Positions 1 through 7,035 of a DNA stretch of 64,000 nucleotides are shown piece after piece. Made by a program: the position numbers and the translations under genes. How positions within the stretch are numbered: position 1 is the first letter of the stretch; each line of letters begins with the position of its first letter. The notes beneath the pieces were generated by a model. That model worked only from the letters and a program-made list of their open reading frames with translations. It ran no database searches and was not told the DNA's origin. The DNA is from an uncultured Paracoccus sp. (GTDB lineage Bacteria > Pseudomonadota > Alphaproteobacteria > Rhodobacterales > Rhodobacteraceae), in the NCBI RefSeq assembly GCF_947487305.1, contig NZ_CANKWH010000015.1, positions 30,247-94,246 on the forward strand, read 5' to 3'.

Positions 1-94
1 GCTCGACCCGCTGGCGGGCGCGCTGGCGCGCCTCGGCCAAGGTGGCGCAGATGATCGGCAGGTCGTCGGGGTGATCGCGCAATTCATAGGTCAT
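1..94 (-). CDS. small hypothetical protein, 3' part outside the window
   Basis: The reading frame starts with ATG at 94 and is open to the window edge, reading MTYELRDHPDDLPIICATLA and continuing. It belongs to the tight minus-strand series of small plasmid genes that also holds the ArdC gene, 9 bases after the stop of the next gene upstream. No family is recognised and the C-terminus is not visible. Confidence 0.55.
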   Translation of the reverse strand, partial: MTYELRDHPDDLPIICATLAEARQRARQRVE

Positions 95-103
95 GGCGGG
101 GCC

Positions 104-304
104 TCACAACCGATGGTGGCGCGCGAGATCGCGGGCGTCCTGGTGATGATCGAGCATGGCGCGGAAATAGTCGTGCCGGTCGCCGCGACGATCCGGGTCA
201 TGCCGGGCCTGCGGATTGATCTTCAGGGCCGCCGCCCGGATCACCGCCAGCGGGCTGGCGGTGATCGGCACATTAAGGCGGCAATAGGCGGCAAAGCGGT
301 GCAT
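104..304 (-). CDS. small hypothetical protein (66 aa), His/Arg-rich C-terminus
   Basis: An ATG at 304 follows a strong AAGGAGG Shine-Dalgarno with 6-nt spacing, which selects this start over a longer in-frame extension. The protein begins MHRFAAYCRLNVPITA and its C-terminus is very rich in Asp, Arg and His (DPDRRGDRHDYFRAMLDHHQ). It lies 11 nt behind the zinc-ribbon gene and is probably cotranscribed with it and the ArdC gene. No function can be assigned. Confidence 0.6.
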   Translation of the reverse strand: MHRFAAYCRLNVPITASPLAVIRAAALKINPQARHDPDRRGDRHDYFRAMLDHHQDARDLARHHRL

Positions 305-315
305 GGGCGGCCTCC

Positions 316-501
316 TTACAGGGTGATGCCGGGTTTGAGGTTGCCGGTCGGGTCCAGCCAGCCACGGGCGTCGGCGCAGTCCAGGCAGATGCAGCTGCCG
401 CTCGGATCGCCGGGTAGGATGACCGGGGCGAGATAGACGATCGGATTGACGCTGCCGCATTTGCGGCAGGTCAGGCGGGGCAGGAGGATGGGGCCGCTCA
501 T
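316..501 (-). CDS. small zinc-ribbon protein (61 aa)
   Basis: The 61-residue protein has Cys pairs typical of a zinc ribbon: CRKCG near residues 12-16 and CICLDC around residues 37-42. The start codon overlaps the stop of the ArdC gene (ATGA), so the two are probably translationally coupled. A small metal-binding partner or regulator is possible, but the family is not identified. Confidence 0.65.
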   Translation of the reverse strand: MSGPILLPRLTCRKCGSVNPIVYLAPVILPGDPSGSCICLDCADARGWLDPTGNLKPGITL

Positions 502-1385
502 GCGGCCCGCTCGGTGATCAGCCCGGCAGGGGCGGTTTTCATCAGCCAGTCGGCGGCTTTCTGGGCCTCGGACGCGGCCTTGAAGATCAGCCGCTTCTCG
601 TCCTTCAGGGCTTTGAGCCAGCTTTCAACATAGGCGGCGGATTGGCCAAAATCCGGCGTCAGCCCAAGGCTGGCGCAGATCATGGCGCTGCCGATTTCGG
701 CAACCAGCTCCTCGAAGGCATAGGCTTTGCGGTCGTTGAAGCGGCCGAAACGGTCCAGCCGGTGATGCGCGCCGGTCGCGTGGCAGCTCTCATGGGCGAG
801 GGTGGCATAATATCCGCCCGCATCGTGAAAGGTGCCGATCGGCGGCATGTGGATGACATCGCCCGCCAGATCGTAATAGGCGCGGGGCTCGTCGCTGCTG
901 CGGCGCTCAAGCCTGGTCGCGTCAAAGAACGCCTCAAGCGCGGGATCGGCTTCGGTGCCAAGATCACGCGGGGCCTCGGCGGGCGTGCCTTGGTAGTCTT
1001 CAGGCAAGCCCTCGACCTGATCGGCGTTAAACACCCGATAGGCTTTCAGATAGGGGATGCGCTTGTCCTCGCCGGTCGCCTCGTCCTCTCGCTCAAGAGT
1101 GCCGTATTTGACAACCGTTGCAGATCTCTCGCCCTTGCGCACCTGTCCGCCGGCCTCCTGCGCCTGGCGATAGGTGAACCAGTAGGGGCTGCGATAGCCC
1201 TTGTCCTCGGCGGTCAGCCACAGCATCAGGACATTGATGCCGCGATAGGGCTCGCCGTTGCTGCGGCGGGGGAAGGGCGCACCGCCCTTGTCGCCGGTCC
1301 AGGGCTTGCGCCATGCCGGGGTGCCGGCCTCGATGCTGGCAATGATCTGGTCGGTGACATGCTGATAGAGATCAAACGTCGGCAT
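498..1385 (-). CDS. ardC: ArdC-like antirestriction protein (ssDNA-binding N-domain plus zincin domain)
   Basis: The protein is 295 aa from the ATG at 1385, which has GGAGG six bases upstream; a longer frame to 1541 overlaps another gene and has no such signal. The N-terminal part (about 1-130) starts MPTFDLYQHVTDQIIASIEA and contains the WRKPW segment of the ArdC/TraC-type single-strand-binding domain. The C-terminal part is a zincin-like metalloprotease domain with HESCH at 198-202 and a downstream FEELVAE that could supply the third ligand. ArdC proteins of conjugative plasmids protect incoming DNA from restriction. It sits in a minus-strand string of small genes, overlapping the 78-aa gene upstream by 14 bases and the zinc-ribbon gene downstream by 4. 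The family call is solid; activity is inferred. Confidence 0.88.
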   Translation of the reverse strand: MPTFDLYQHVTDQIIASIEAGTPAWRKPWTGDKGGAPFPRRSNGEPYRGINVLMLWLTAEDKGYRSPYWFTYRQAQEAGGQVRKGERSATVVKYGTLEREDEATGEDKRIPYLKAYRVFNADQVEGLPEDYQGTPAEAPRDLGTEADPALEAFFDATRLERRSSDEPRAYYDLAGDVIHMPPIGTFHDAGGYYATLAHESCHATGAHHRLDRFGRFNDRKAYAFEELVAEIGSAMICASLGLTPDFGQSAAYVESWLKALKDEKRLIFKAASEAQKAADWLMKTAPAGLITERAA

Positions 1386-1608
1386 GGTCATCCTCCACGC
1401 TGAACATGACGGTTTCGCCCTCGACGCGGTAATCGGCCTTGCGCAGCAGAACCTGTTCCAGCGCCGCGCGCGGCACGGTCGGGAAGGTCCCGGCGATGAC
1501 CGCCAGCAGCTGCGGGCGATCCTCCTCGAAGTGATAGCCATTGATCGCCCATGCGATCAGGCCGGGGGTGTGGACGAGGGATGACGATCCCAAACGATAG
1601 TCAGCCAT
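1372..1608 (-). CDS. hypothetical plasmid protein (78 aa)
   Basis: The ATG at 1608 follows AAGGAGG with 6-nt spacing. The protein begins MADYRLGSSSLVHTPGLIAW and ends in an acidic tail, with no membrane segment and no recognised motif. The last 14 bases overlap the ArdC gene, so coupling is likely. It is the first gene of the ArdC unit and is preceded by a GC-rich leader with a hairpin about 75 nt upstream. Confidence 0.6.
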   Translation of the reverse strand: MADYRLGSSSLVHTPGLIAWAINGYHFEEDRPQLLAVIAGTFPTVPRAALEQVLLRKADYRVEGETVMFSVEDDHADV

Positions 1609-2055
1609 CTGTGGCCTCCTTTCTTGCGACGGTCCCGCCGTGGTCAGAGCCGGCGGTCGGGGTGCCCATCATCGGGGCGGGGTTTCAGAGAAGGACGCGG
1701 GAACCGCGCGCCTCTCCTGAAAGCCTGCCTCCCGGCGAGGGCAGGAGGGGGACCCGTGCAGGGGTCAGCCGCAGGGGCGAGGGGAGGGGGATCACCCGGC
1801 CTGCACGGAGCGCCGCGCGCGACGGAAGGCTGGGGACACCCCTCGCCCCGTGAAGCGGCTGCGCCCTTGCACGGGGGAACCGGCGGTTCCCGGATCGGAC
1901 CGGCGCGCGACCCGCGCGACGTGGCCCAGGATCCGCAGGGGCGTTCGGAGCCGCAGGCGACGAATCCCCCTGCCTGGCGCAGCCCGCGCCCTTGCGCGGG
2001 CTTCCGCTGGCCTTTCCTGCGATGGCGGGCACCTCGCGGCACCCGCCCGCCTGTC
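1609..2055 (-). promoter_or_regulatory. long GC-rich leader of the ArdC unit with a hairpin
   Basis: About 450 bases without a convincing gene separate the 78-aa gene from the next stop codon. A fold-back at 1683-1722 pairs TTTCAG with CTGAAA on the outside and CGCGG with CCGCG around a GAA loop on the inside, with a few mismatches between. Close to the start codon the minus strand reads CCGTCGCAAGAAAGGAGG, a box also found in front of other backbone genes. The remainder is GC-rich with no other signal seen. Sequence is unrelated to the leader repeat at 2831-3190, but the layout is the same. Confidence 0.45.
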
Positions 2056-2814
2056 TCACGCATCGCCGATCATCAGGCGGCTGATCCGGCTTTGATGGTC
2101 CCAGCTTTCCACCCCGAAAATCTCGGCGGCAATCTGCGCCAGGGGATGCGCGCGGGCGTCCTCCCGGCTCATGGTCTTCGGCTCCAGCCGGAACACCCGG
2201 CAGGGCAGGAAGCAATCGACACCGCGCCCTGCGCCGGCCTTGCCATGCGAGAAGAACCAGAACCTGCCGGGGCGGGTCTCGCCGGTCGGCTTGAAGCCCT
2301 CCCAGAGCCGGGGCTTGTTCAGACCGCCGGAATAGCTGGCGGTCCCGCCGCGCATGACGTTGAAGCTGCCGCCTTCGGTGGTCTGCATCCCGTATTCGGT
2401 GGCATGGCAGCAGCGCTCAAGGCTGCCATCCGGCATGATCACGAAATCCCCGACCACCGGGCGCGGACCGGGATGGGCGCGGGCGTCATGGATCGCGGCC
2501 AGTTCGATCCTGTTGCGGTCGTCCAGATGGCCATTATCCTCGGGGATCTCGATCAGCCCGGCATTGATGAGATGCCGGATGATGGCGATCTTGCAGCCCT
2601 GTTCGGTCGGGTGCGGCCATGTCTCGGCAGGGCCGTTGATCGCGGCCAGTTCATAGCGCCACGGGTCCGAACGGCCCGGATTGGCCACCCGCCAATAGCG
2701 GCAGATCACATCCGCGCCCCAGCCCTGCATGTCAAAGATGACATGGGTGCTGCCATCGGCCTGCGGGGCGATGGTGATGCGGGAATGCTTCATCAGGTCG
2801 TTGGTGCTGGTCAC
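2056..2814 (-). CDS. hypothetical plasmid protein (252 aa)
   Basis: The start is taken as the GTG at 2814, nine bases after GAAGGAG; an ATG at 2793 is the alternative. The protein is soluble and mixed alpha/beta, with an N-terminal stretch GSTHVIFDMQGWGADVICRY and a Cys-containing region near the middle (SLERCCHATEY). I do not recognise a characterised family. It is a single gene headed by leader repeat A, which suggests the same regulation as the genes at 13768, 24709-26798 and 45678. As a member of the backbone that carries ArdC and ParB-like genes it may act early after plasmid transfer, which is inference. Confidence 0.7.
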   Translation of the reverse strand: MTSTNDLMKHSRITIAPQADGSTHVIFDMQGWGADVICRYWRVANPGRSDPWRYELAAINGPAETWPHPTEQGCKIAIIRHLINAGLIEIPEDNGHLDDRNRIELAAIHDARAHPGPRPVVGDFVIMPDGSLERCCHATEYGMQTTEGGSFNVMRGGTASYSGGLNKPRLWEGFKPTGETRPGRFWFFSHGKAGAGRGVDCFLPCRVFRLEPKTMSREDARAHPLAQIAAEIFGVESWDHQSRISRLMIGDA

Positions 2815-2830
2815 TTGCCGGCGCTCCTTC

Positions 2831-3190
2831 CTTGCGACGGGCGGCGGGGTCTTTGCCCCTTCCGCCGATGGGCGGGCCTTCCTGTTCTGTTTTCTGAAAG
2901 GCCCATGCCTTTCGGAAAGCAGAGCGGGGAGGGCGCAGCCCTGCCCGTGGCCCTGGGGCTGACTGTCATGGCTCGGGAGGGCGGGCTGGTGCGGCCCGCA
3001 GCCGCAGGCGAGGACACGGGCCCCGCTGGACCGACGACGCGCGGCCCGCGCGGCGCCCGGCCATTGACCGGCAGACGCAGGGATGCGTGGCGGATCCATC
3101 AAACAGCAAAAAGCGTCGGGTCGGGGGTGAGCCGGGCTGGCCCGGTCGATCCCCTGGCCCGGCCGCAGATCATCCTGGGTCGCGCGCCAG
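2831..3190 (-). repeat. leader repeat, copy A
   Basis: This is the first of four copies of a leader found directly upstream of minus-strand genes. It begins with the CCGTCGCA box next to the ribosome binding site of the gene at 2814. It contains a 26-bp stem (arms 2877-2902 and 2907-2932, loop CCAT) with 21 Watson-Crick pairs, five G.T pairs and no mismatch on the + strand. A GC-rich conserved block follows, ending near 3190. Other copies are at 14255-14868, 26805-27417 and 46328-46632. Confidence 0.85.
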
Positions 3191-3289
3191 GGGCGCGGGC
3201 TGCCGCCGATCCTTCCGGGCCGCCAGGCCGTCGCGCAAGCGAGCGGAGGAAAACGGCGAAGGGGCGGCTTGCGCCGCCCCCCTGCCGGT

Positions 3290-3481
3290 TCACTCCGGGT
3301 CGTCGTCCCGTTTCGGGAAGGCGACCATATCGACGCCGGGGAACATGTTGTGGCGGACCTGGATCGAGGTGATCTCGCCGGCGGCGTTGCGGTTGATGAA
3401 GAGGACACCGCAGCTGTCCCAGAAGTTCTTGCCGTCCTTCTCGCCGGTTTTGACGCGGAGCTTCATGCTTTCGTTGGCCAT
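3290..3481 (-). CDS. small hypothetical protein (63 aa)
   Basis: The ATG at 3481 follows GGAAAGGAA and is preferred over a longer frame. The protein reads MANESMKLRVKTGEKDGKNF and continues with an aromatic, beta-rich core (CGVLFINRNAAGEITSIQVR), ending in an acidic tail. It looks like a small, well-folded plasmid protein with no recognised family. It is preceded by a separate large fold-back leader (3525-3636). Confidence 0.65.
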   Translation of the reverse strand: MANESMKLRVKTGEKDGKNFWDSCGVLFINRNAAGEITSIQVRHNMFPGVDMVAFPKRDDDPE

Positions 3482-4367
3482 TGGATGTTCCTTTCCTGCT
3501 TGGCGTTTCGATGAAACCCCTGCGGACAGGGCAGTCCAGGCGGCTGTCAAAGGCGAATTTGCCTCGCGAGGAATGGCCGCAGGCCAGGGGAAATTCGCCG
3601 TTGAAGGCCGTAGGCCGTCAGCTGCGCTGCCCTGTCATGGTTCATCGGGAAGAAACGCCCCTTGCAGGAAAGGACCAACTGGCCAGAGCAGCAAAGCGAT
3701 CCGCGGACCGGCAGCGAGAGGGACGGCAAGAACCGGGACCGCGCGAGAGGTGACCGGATCAACCGCCATGCCGCTGGCAGGGCCCGCACCCACTGCCGTC
3801 TTCGATGTTCTCGGCGGGATGGTCGCCCCCGGAAAAAGGGGTCGGCCGGGACTGGCGCGGGGCGGCGCAAGCCTGCCCGATGATCCGGTTGTTTGCGCGA
3901 TGGTTACAGGCCCGCCCGCGCAATGTGACCGTTACCCGGATGGGCCGAGACCGGCGGGGCAGGGCGGTCAGGACCGGCGCGCGAGGACCTGGCTCGGGAC
4001 GAGACAGACCGCAGGCGCCGCAGCCGACCGCATCGCCCGGACTGGCTCGGGTCCGGCCCGAGGCCGGACGAGGGCACGGTCGCCGGCCTGCCGGCGATGC
4101 GCCCAAACAGATGAAAGGATCGTCCTGACTCTATCTCGCTGCAACGCCGCATGACCGCTTCGAGCCCTTATTGACCACGACTCGGCAGGTGGCGTTCGCA
4201 GATGCAGCGAGGCGCTCCTCGTCGCGACCCGGCCCAAGGACGAAGCCGCTCCCGCGGCAATGGCGCGTGTGGTGGAGGTTGCGCGCTGATCTAACCGTCG
4301 TGCATTTGGGAATGAACGATCCTGCCTGACGATTGGGGCCTTCTCAATCATCAGACAGGAGGCTTCC
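3482..4367. other. non-coding leader with a large nested inverted repeat; left flank of the IS91 element
   Basis: No convincing gene is seen in about 880 bases. At 3525-3636 there is a nested fold-back: GACAGGGCAG (3525) pairs with CTGCCCTGTC (ends 3636), and inside it GGCGAATTT (3552-3560) pairs with AAATTCGCC (3591-3599). The centre holds the palindrome CCTCGCGAGG (3562-3571). It starts 44 nt upstream of the small gene at 3481. The part from about 4170 leads into the IS91 element, whose exact left end I could not define. Confidence 0.5.
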
Positions 4368-4391
4368 ATAACAGAGGAGAGAGTAAGCCCG

Positions 4392-5255
4392 TTGCGGCAG
4401 CGGATGATCGAAGACATGCGCATCCGCGGGATGGGCGAAAAGGCACAGAAGTCGCACATCCGGGCGATCAGGGATTTCGCGGGTTTTCTCGGGCGGTCAC
4501 CCGATACGGCGACGCCGGAGGATCTGCGCGCCTATCAGCTCCACATGACCGACACCGGGGTCACGCCATCGACGTTCAACGTGCGGATCGTGGCGCTTCG
4601 GTTCTTCTTCGGCATGACCTGCGGGCGGGAGGAGATGAAGCGCTACATGCAATTCCGCACCGAACCGCGGAAGTTGCCCGTGGTGTTCAGCGTCGAGGAA
4701 GTGTCCGACATCCTGATGGCGGCGCCGGGGCCGGGCCTGAAGTATCGCGCCGCGCTCAGCATTTCCTATGGCGCAGGGCTCCGGGCCGCCGAGGTCTGCA
4801 ACCTCAAGATCGGCGACATCGACAGTGATCGAATGCTGATCCATGTCGAGCAGGGCAAGGGCCAGAAGGACCGCAAGGTGATGCTGTCGCCAGGCCTGCT
4901 GAACCTACTGCGCGACTGGTGGCGCGAGGCCCGGCCGGAGGGTTGGCTGTTTCCCGGCAAGCCCAAGATCAACCCGATCTCGCCGCGCCAACTGAACCGC
5001 GCCTTCACCTCGGCCAAGCATATGGCCGGGGTCAAGAAGCCCGCCACCTTGCACACGTTGCGCCACAGCTTCGCGACGCATCTGCTCGAAGCCAACACCG
5101 ATGTGCGCGTGATCCAGGTGCTGCTCGGGCATGCCAAGCTGACGACCACCGCCCGATATACCCACGTGGCCACCAAGACGATCCGTGACACCGTCAGTCC
5201 CTACGAGATGCTGGCCAAGTTGCAGGATCAGACAGTGAAGCGAAGCCTGGAGTGA
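4392..5255 (+). CDS. IS91-associated tyrosine recombinase
   Basis: The protein has an N-terminal SAM-like core-binding domain (about 1-100) and a C-terminal catalytic domain with the tyrosine recombinase residues: the Arg in GAGLRAAEVCNLK, HTLRHSFATHLLE, LLGHAKLTTTARYTHV and the terminal catalytic Tyr. It lies 12 bases before the HUH transposase and probably assists transposition. The start is odd. A consensus AGGAGG is followed six bases later by ATA (4368), in the position where the reading frame would naturally begin (ITEERVSPLRQ). The first conventional start downstream is the TTG at 4392. The ATA may be a mutated ATG or a weak start. Length is usual for the family in either case. Confidence 0.85.
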   Translation: MRQRMIEDMRIRGMGEKAQKSHIRAIRDFAGFLGRSPDTATPEDLRAYQLHMTDTGVTPSTFNVRIVALRFFFGMTCGREEMKRYMQFRTEPRKLPVVFSVEEVSDILMAAPGPGLKYRAALSISYGAGLRAAEVCNLKIGDIDSDRMLIHVEQGKGQKDRKVMLSPGLLNLLRDWWREARPEGWLFPGKPKINPISPRQLNRAFTSAKHMAGVKKPATLHTLRHSFATHLLEANTDVRVIQVLLGHAKLTTTARYTHVATKTIRDTVSPYEMLAKLQDQTVKRSLE

Positions 5256-5267
5256 TCGGGCGCCGGG

Positions 5268-6467
5268 GTGTCCCGGCCATTGCTGGAAATGGCTGACATC
5301 TTTCGTGCCCATGGCCCTGCGTGGCGGCAGGTCAATGCGGGGCATGTCAGCTTGATCCAGCTGAAGGTGATGTCGGCCATCGAAGCCTGCCGGACCGAGG
5401 CGCTCGGCGGGCATGTGGCGGGATGTGCCAAATGCGGCCACCAGCACATCGCCTACAATTCCTGCAAGAACCGGCATTGCCCCAAGTGCCAGGGGCCGGC
5501 GGCGCGGGACTGGATGGCAGCCCGTGCCGAGGACCTGCTCCCGGTCGAGTATTTCCACGTCGTCTTCACCCTTCCGGCCGAGATCGCGCAGGTCGCGTTC
5601 TGGAACAAGAAGGCGGTGTATGACCTGCTGTTCTGTGCTTCGGCCGAAACGGTCATGAACATCGCGGCCGACCCCAAGCGCATGGGCGCACGGGTTGGCA
5701 TGACCAGCGTGCTGCACAGCTGGGGCTCGGCGCTGACGCATCATCCCCACATCCACATGATCGTCCCGGGCGGCGGACTGTCGCCCGACGGCGCCAGGTG
5801 GGTCGCCTGCCGTCCCGGTTTCTTCCTGCATGTGCGGGTTCTGTCGCGGCTGTTCCGACGCCTGTTTCTAGATGGGCTGATGCATCTGCACCGGGCCGGT
5901 CAATTGGCGTTCTTCGGCGATCTCGCCGAACTGGCCAGCGCGGACACCTTCACCGCCTGGCTCGCCCCGTTCCGCAAATCCGAATGGGTGGTCTATGCCA
6001 AACCGCCCTTCGGTGGACCCGAGGCCGTGCTGGCCTATCTGAGCCGATACACGCACAGGGTCGCGATCTCCAACACCCGCCTGGTCAGCGCGGATGCCGA
6101 TACCGTGGCGTTCCGCTGGAAGGATTACAGGATCAAGCGCGGCGATCGGCAAAAGGTCATGCGGCTGGCCACGCCGGAGTTCATTCGCAGGTTCCTGATC
6201 CACGTCCTGCCCGATGGCTTCCACCGCATCAGGCATTACGGCCTGCTGGCCAGCTCGGCCCGCAAGGCCAACATCACCAAAATCCGCGCCTTGCTCTGCG
6301 TCCAGCAGTCTGAACAGGTCGCCGTTCCGGAGCCAGAGCTTGAGATCACCCCGCACACCCTGCGCGAGCCATGCCCCTGTTGCGGCGGTCCCATGCGGAT
6401 CATCGAGATCTTCAGGCGGGGACAGAAACCGATATCGCGTGCGCCACCCAGGGAGCAGGCAGCATGA
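5268..6467 (+). CDS. IS91-family HUH (Y2) transposase
   Basis: The 399-aa protein starts at GTG 5268. The N-terminal zinc domain has CAKCG near residue 53 and NRHCPKC near 68-74. The HUH motif is HPHIH at 159-163, and the two catalytic tyrosines are spaced Y-x3-Y at 257 and 261 (YLSRY). All hallmarks of a rolling-circle IS91/IS801 transposase are present and the frame is intact, so the element may be active. A C-terminal CPCCGG zinc motif closes the protein. Confidence 0.95.
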   Translation: MSRPLLEMADIFRAHGPAWRQVNAGHVSLIQLKVMSAIEACRTEALGGHVAGCAKCGHQHIAYNSCKNRHCPKCQGPAARDWMAARAEDLLPVEYFHVVFTLPAEIAQVAFWNKKAVYDLLFCASAETVMNIAADPKRMGARVGMTSVLHSWGSALTHHPHIHMIVPGGGLSPDGARWVACRPGFFLHVRVLSRLFRRLFLDGLMHLHRAGQLAFFGDLAELASADTFTAWLAPFRKSEWVVYAKPPFGGPEAVLAYLSRYTHRVAISNTRLVSADADTVAFRWKDYRIKRGDRQKVMRLATPEFIRRFLIHVLPDGFHRIRHYGLLASSARKANITKIRALLCVQQSEQVAVPEPELEITPHTLREPCPCCGGPMRIIEIFRRGQKPISRAPPREQAA

Positions 6468-6732
6468 CATATCGCCCGTCATCCGTCACGAAACAGCACC
6501 GGCTACACTCCGCAGACCCGGTCCGAACAGCGCGTGCTCGTCTACTTCCAACCCGGCACAAGGCGGCAGTATGTCCAGAGCGCACCGCCTTGTTGGGAGC
6601 ATCAGCCGGATTTGAGACCGTATCCGGCACCAGTCTCGCCATCAGCCGCGCCCCGGATGCAGCCGCCGCCGCGACCGTTCGCGCATTTTCCCCATAGCCT
6701 GATCCAAGACCCCCGCGGCTTCCACCTTGGGA

Positions 6733-6818
6733 GGTTTTCCAACGCGGGTCGTGGTCGCGCCAATGAGCAGCGTTCCAACGCGACCCGCATCGGAAAACCT
6801 TCACCGGAGCGGACGTTC
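6733..6818 (+). repeat. probable origin end (oriIS) of the IS91 element
   Basis: GGTTTTCC-N3-GCGGGTCG (6733-6751) is inverted as CGACCCGC-N3-GGAAAACC (6781-6799), and the element appears to finish at the GTTC of 6815-6818. IS91-type origins end in a hairpin just inside the GTTC target. The 217 bases between 6819 and the next gene contain nothing recognisable. Confidence 0.55.
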
Positions 6819-7035
6819 ATGATGTGGCCTGTTGCTATGGGCCCGGTTCGCATATCCGGACCTTGCCCAAGAAGGCAATTGACCGCCGCTGGAATGCCCC
6901 TCCCAGAAAGACACTCAGTAATTCCCCAGAACCAAGCCAGTCGGCTGTCAGCCGTACAAGCCACTTGCGGGGTTGACTTTACACTCGATTCGCGATGCCG
7001 CACTATTCACCTCGGCTTCCAGAGGAGATCGAAAA

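Larger units (their letters stand above)
4320..6818 (+). mobile_element. IS91-family insertion sequence with tyrosine recombinase and HUH transposase
   Basis: Two plus-strand genes form the element: a phage-integrase-type recombinase (4392-5255) and a Y2 HUH transposase (5268-6467). The replication-origin end is suggested by an interrupted inverted repeat at 6733-6751 and 6781-6799 (GGTTTTCC and GCGGGTCG arms), followed by GGACGTTC ending at 6818; GTTC is the known IS91-type target tetranucleotide. The left (terminus) end is not defined, so the start coordinate is approximate. Confidence 0.75.

Noticed and set aside
2877..2932. The leader hairpin as an intrinsic terminator
   Set aside because: There is no T-run after the stem on either strand, it lies upstream of genes rather than downstream, and its G.T pairs make it stable on one strand only.
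1624..3372. A 582-codon plus-strand frame across the leader and the 252-aa gene
   Set aside because: Pro/Arg/Gly-rich composition with no motif; it is antisense to a gene with a good ribosome binding site and runs through leader repeat A, so it is a GC-rich shadow frame.
3087..4154. A 355-codon plus-strand frame left of the IS91 element
   Set aside because: Pro/Arg/Gly-rich, no motif, and it spans leader repeat A and the inverted repeats.
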